Assembly (NCBI GenBank): GCA_025458735.1
Contig: JALORV010000148.1
Coordinates: forward strand, 1 to 5,483
From: Burkholderiaceae bacterium
GTDB lineage: Bacteria > Pseudomonadota > Gammaproteobacteria > Burkholderiales > Burkholderiaceae
DNA length: 5,483 bases
Direction: 5' to 3'
Numbering within the stretch: position 1 is the first letter of the stretch; every line of letters starts with the position of its first letter. A program made the position numbers and the translations under genes. The notes below the pieces were generated by a model, which was not told the origin of the DNA, did not search any database, and saw only the letters and a program-made list of their open reading frames with translations. Of the stretch, positions 4,983 to 5,483 are shown in pieces.

Positions 4983-5483
4983 GTCGACTCCGTGGTGAAT
5001 CCAGTTGTTGCCGCCGTGCCACCCGCGGCGGCCAGACCGGCGATGTGAAAGGCGAGCTGGTCGGCGACCCGCGCATACAGCGCCGGCGCCGGATGAAAGC
5101 CGTCGGCGCTGAACAGGTCGGCGCGCGCGATGCCGCCCATCTCGATGTGCGAAACGCCGGCCTGCCGTGATGCCCAGCGCGCCTGCGCCCGGTTGTTGCG
5201 CCGCGCGGCCTGTCCCGCGTACCACGCGAGCGGCCGCGGAACGGCAGGAAAGATCTCCATTTCCGGCAGCGCCGGAAAGGCGACGTGACGTACGCCCGCG
5301 TGCACCTGCAGCCAGTCGACGATGTGCTGGCGATGGCGCAGCGCAAAGGCCAGCGGCACGTCCTTGGTGATGTCGTTGACGCCGACGATCACGACCGCCA
5401 CGTCGGCCGGCTGCGGCCGCGCGCGGATCAGCCGGCGCAGCACGCCCTCCGAGGTCAGGCCGGCTGCCGCGACCAGCTGCCAG
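4979..5483 (-). CDS. SGNH/GDSL-type esterase, C-terminal part (5' end beyond the window)
   Basis: The visible 167 residues are the C-terminal portion of an SGNH hydrolase, a family of serine esterases and lipases acting on acyl esters. The frame is open to the right edge, and the residues upstream of the first possible start (a GTG at 5441-5443) fit the family ('WQLVAAAGLTSEGVLRRL'), so the gene continues beyond the window. Block III is present as 'VGVND', whose Asn helps form the oxyanion hole (codons around 5370-5384). Block V is present as D-G-F-H-P, with Asp at 5102-5104 and the catalytic His at 5093-5095. The nucleophile Ser block (GDSL) must lie in the missing N-terminal part. The stretch 'FPALPEME' and 'WYAGQAARRNNRAQARW' recall a recurrent proteobacterial SGNH subgroup. 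Its stop codon overlaps the dehydrogenase start by 4 bases, so the two are one operon. Localisation cannot be judged without the N-terminus. Confidence 0.85.
   Translation of the reverse strand, partial: WQLVAAAGLTSEGVLRRLIRARPQPADVAVVIVGVNDITKDVPLAFALRHRQHIVDWLQVHAGVRHVAFPALPEMEIFPAVPRPLAWYAGQAARRNNRAQARWASRQAGVSHIEMGGIARADLFSADGFHPAPALYARVADQLAFHIAGLAAAGGTAATTGFTTEST
4988..4992 (-). promoter_or_regulatory. Ribosome binding site of the SDR gene, inside the esterase coding end
   Basis: CGGAG on the minus strand lies 5 bases before the ATG at 4980-4982. It is embedded in the last codons of the esterase gene. It decides the dehydrogenase start over the upstream in-frame ATG codons and supports coupled translation through the ATGA overlap. 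Confidence 0.7.

Noticed and set aside
4983..5225. N-terminal extension of the dehydrogenase to an ATG at 5225
   Set aside because: The extension is Arg/Gly-rich, overlaps the esterase in another frame and is absent from the family. The start at 4982 has a good ribosome binding site and ATGA coupling.
4027..5346. 439-codon minus-strand frame over the dehydrogenase and esterase
   Set aside because: Arg-rich shadow of two recognised genes, with no domain of its own.

Overview
The window looks like ordinary chromosome from a GC-rich bacterium. The base composition, the Arg/Ala-rich shadow frames and the protein families point to Pseudomonadota (a high-GC Beta- or Gammaproteobacterium with a varied catabolic repertoire). 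That assignment is inference from family resemblance only. I see no mobile element, CRISPR array, tRNA or rRNA, and no convincing novel system.

Left part (1-1294): a small membrane-anchored protein of unknown function on the minus strand (7-573) is divergent, across 54 bp, from a plus-strand dihydrofolate-reductase-family (RibD C-terminal-like) gene starting at 628. The second gene follows its family closely for about 165 codons. It then loses the family's last strand and reads through into unrelated Arg-rich sequence up to 1515, antisense to the next gene. A 16-bp perfect palindrome and a strong GC-rich hairpin lie in this convergent junction.

Middle part (1295-3941, minus strand): an amidase-signature hydrolase with an intact Lys-Ser-Ser triad is followed after 28 bp by an FAD-dependent oxidoreductase of the fumarate reductase/3-ketosteroid dehydrogenase superfamily. 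The two are almost certainly one transcription unit. The substrate cannot be read from sequence.

Right part (3942-5483, minus strand): a 213-bp intergenic stretch holds three inverted repeats, one of them a plausible terminator for the upstream genes. Upstream of it are an HSDL2-like/AtuG-like short-chain dehydrogenase and, overlapping it by 4 bp (ATGA), the C-terminal part of an SGNH/GDSL-type esterase that runs off the right edge. The two minus-strand pairs (esterase with dehydrogenase, amidase with flavoprotein) both look like small catabolic or detoxification modules that hydrolyse an ester or amide and then perform a redox step. This shared role is inference.
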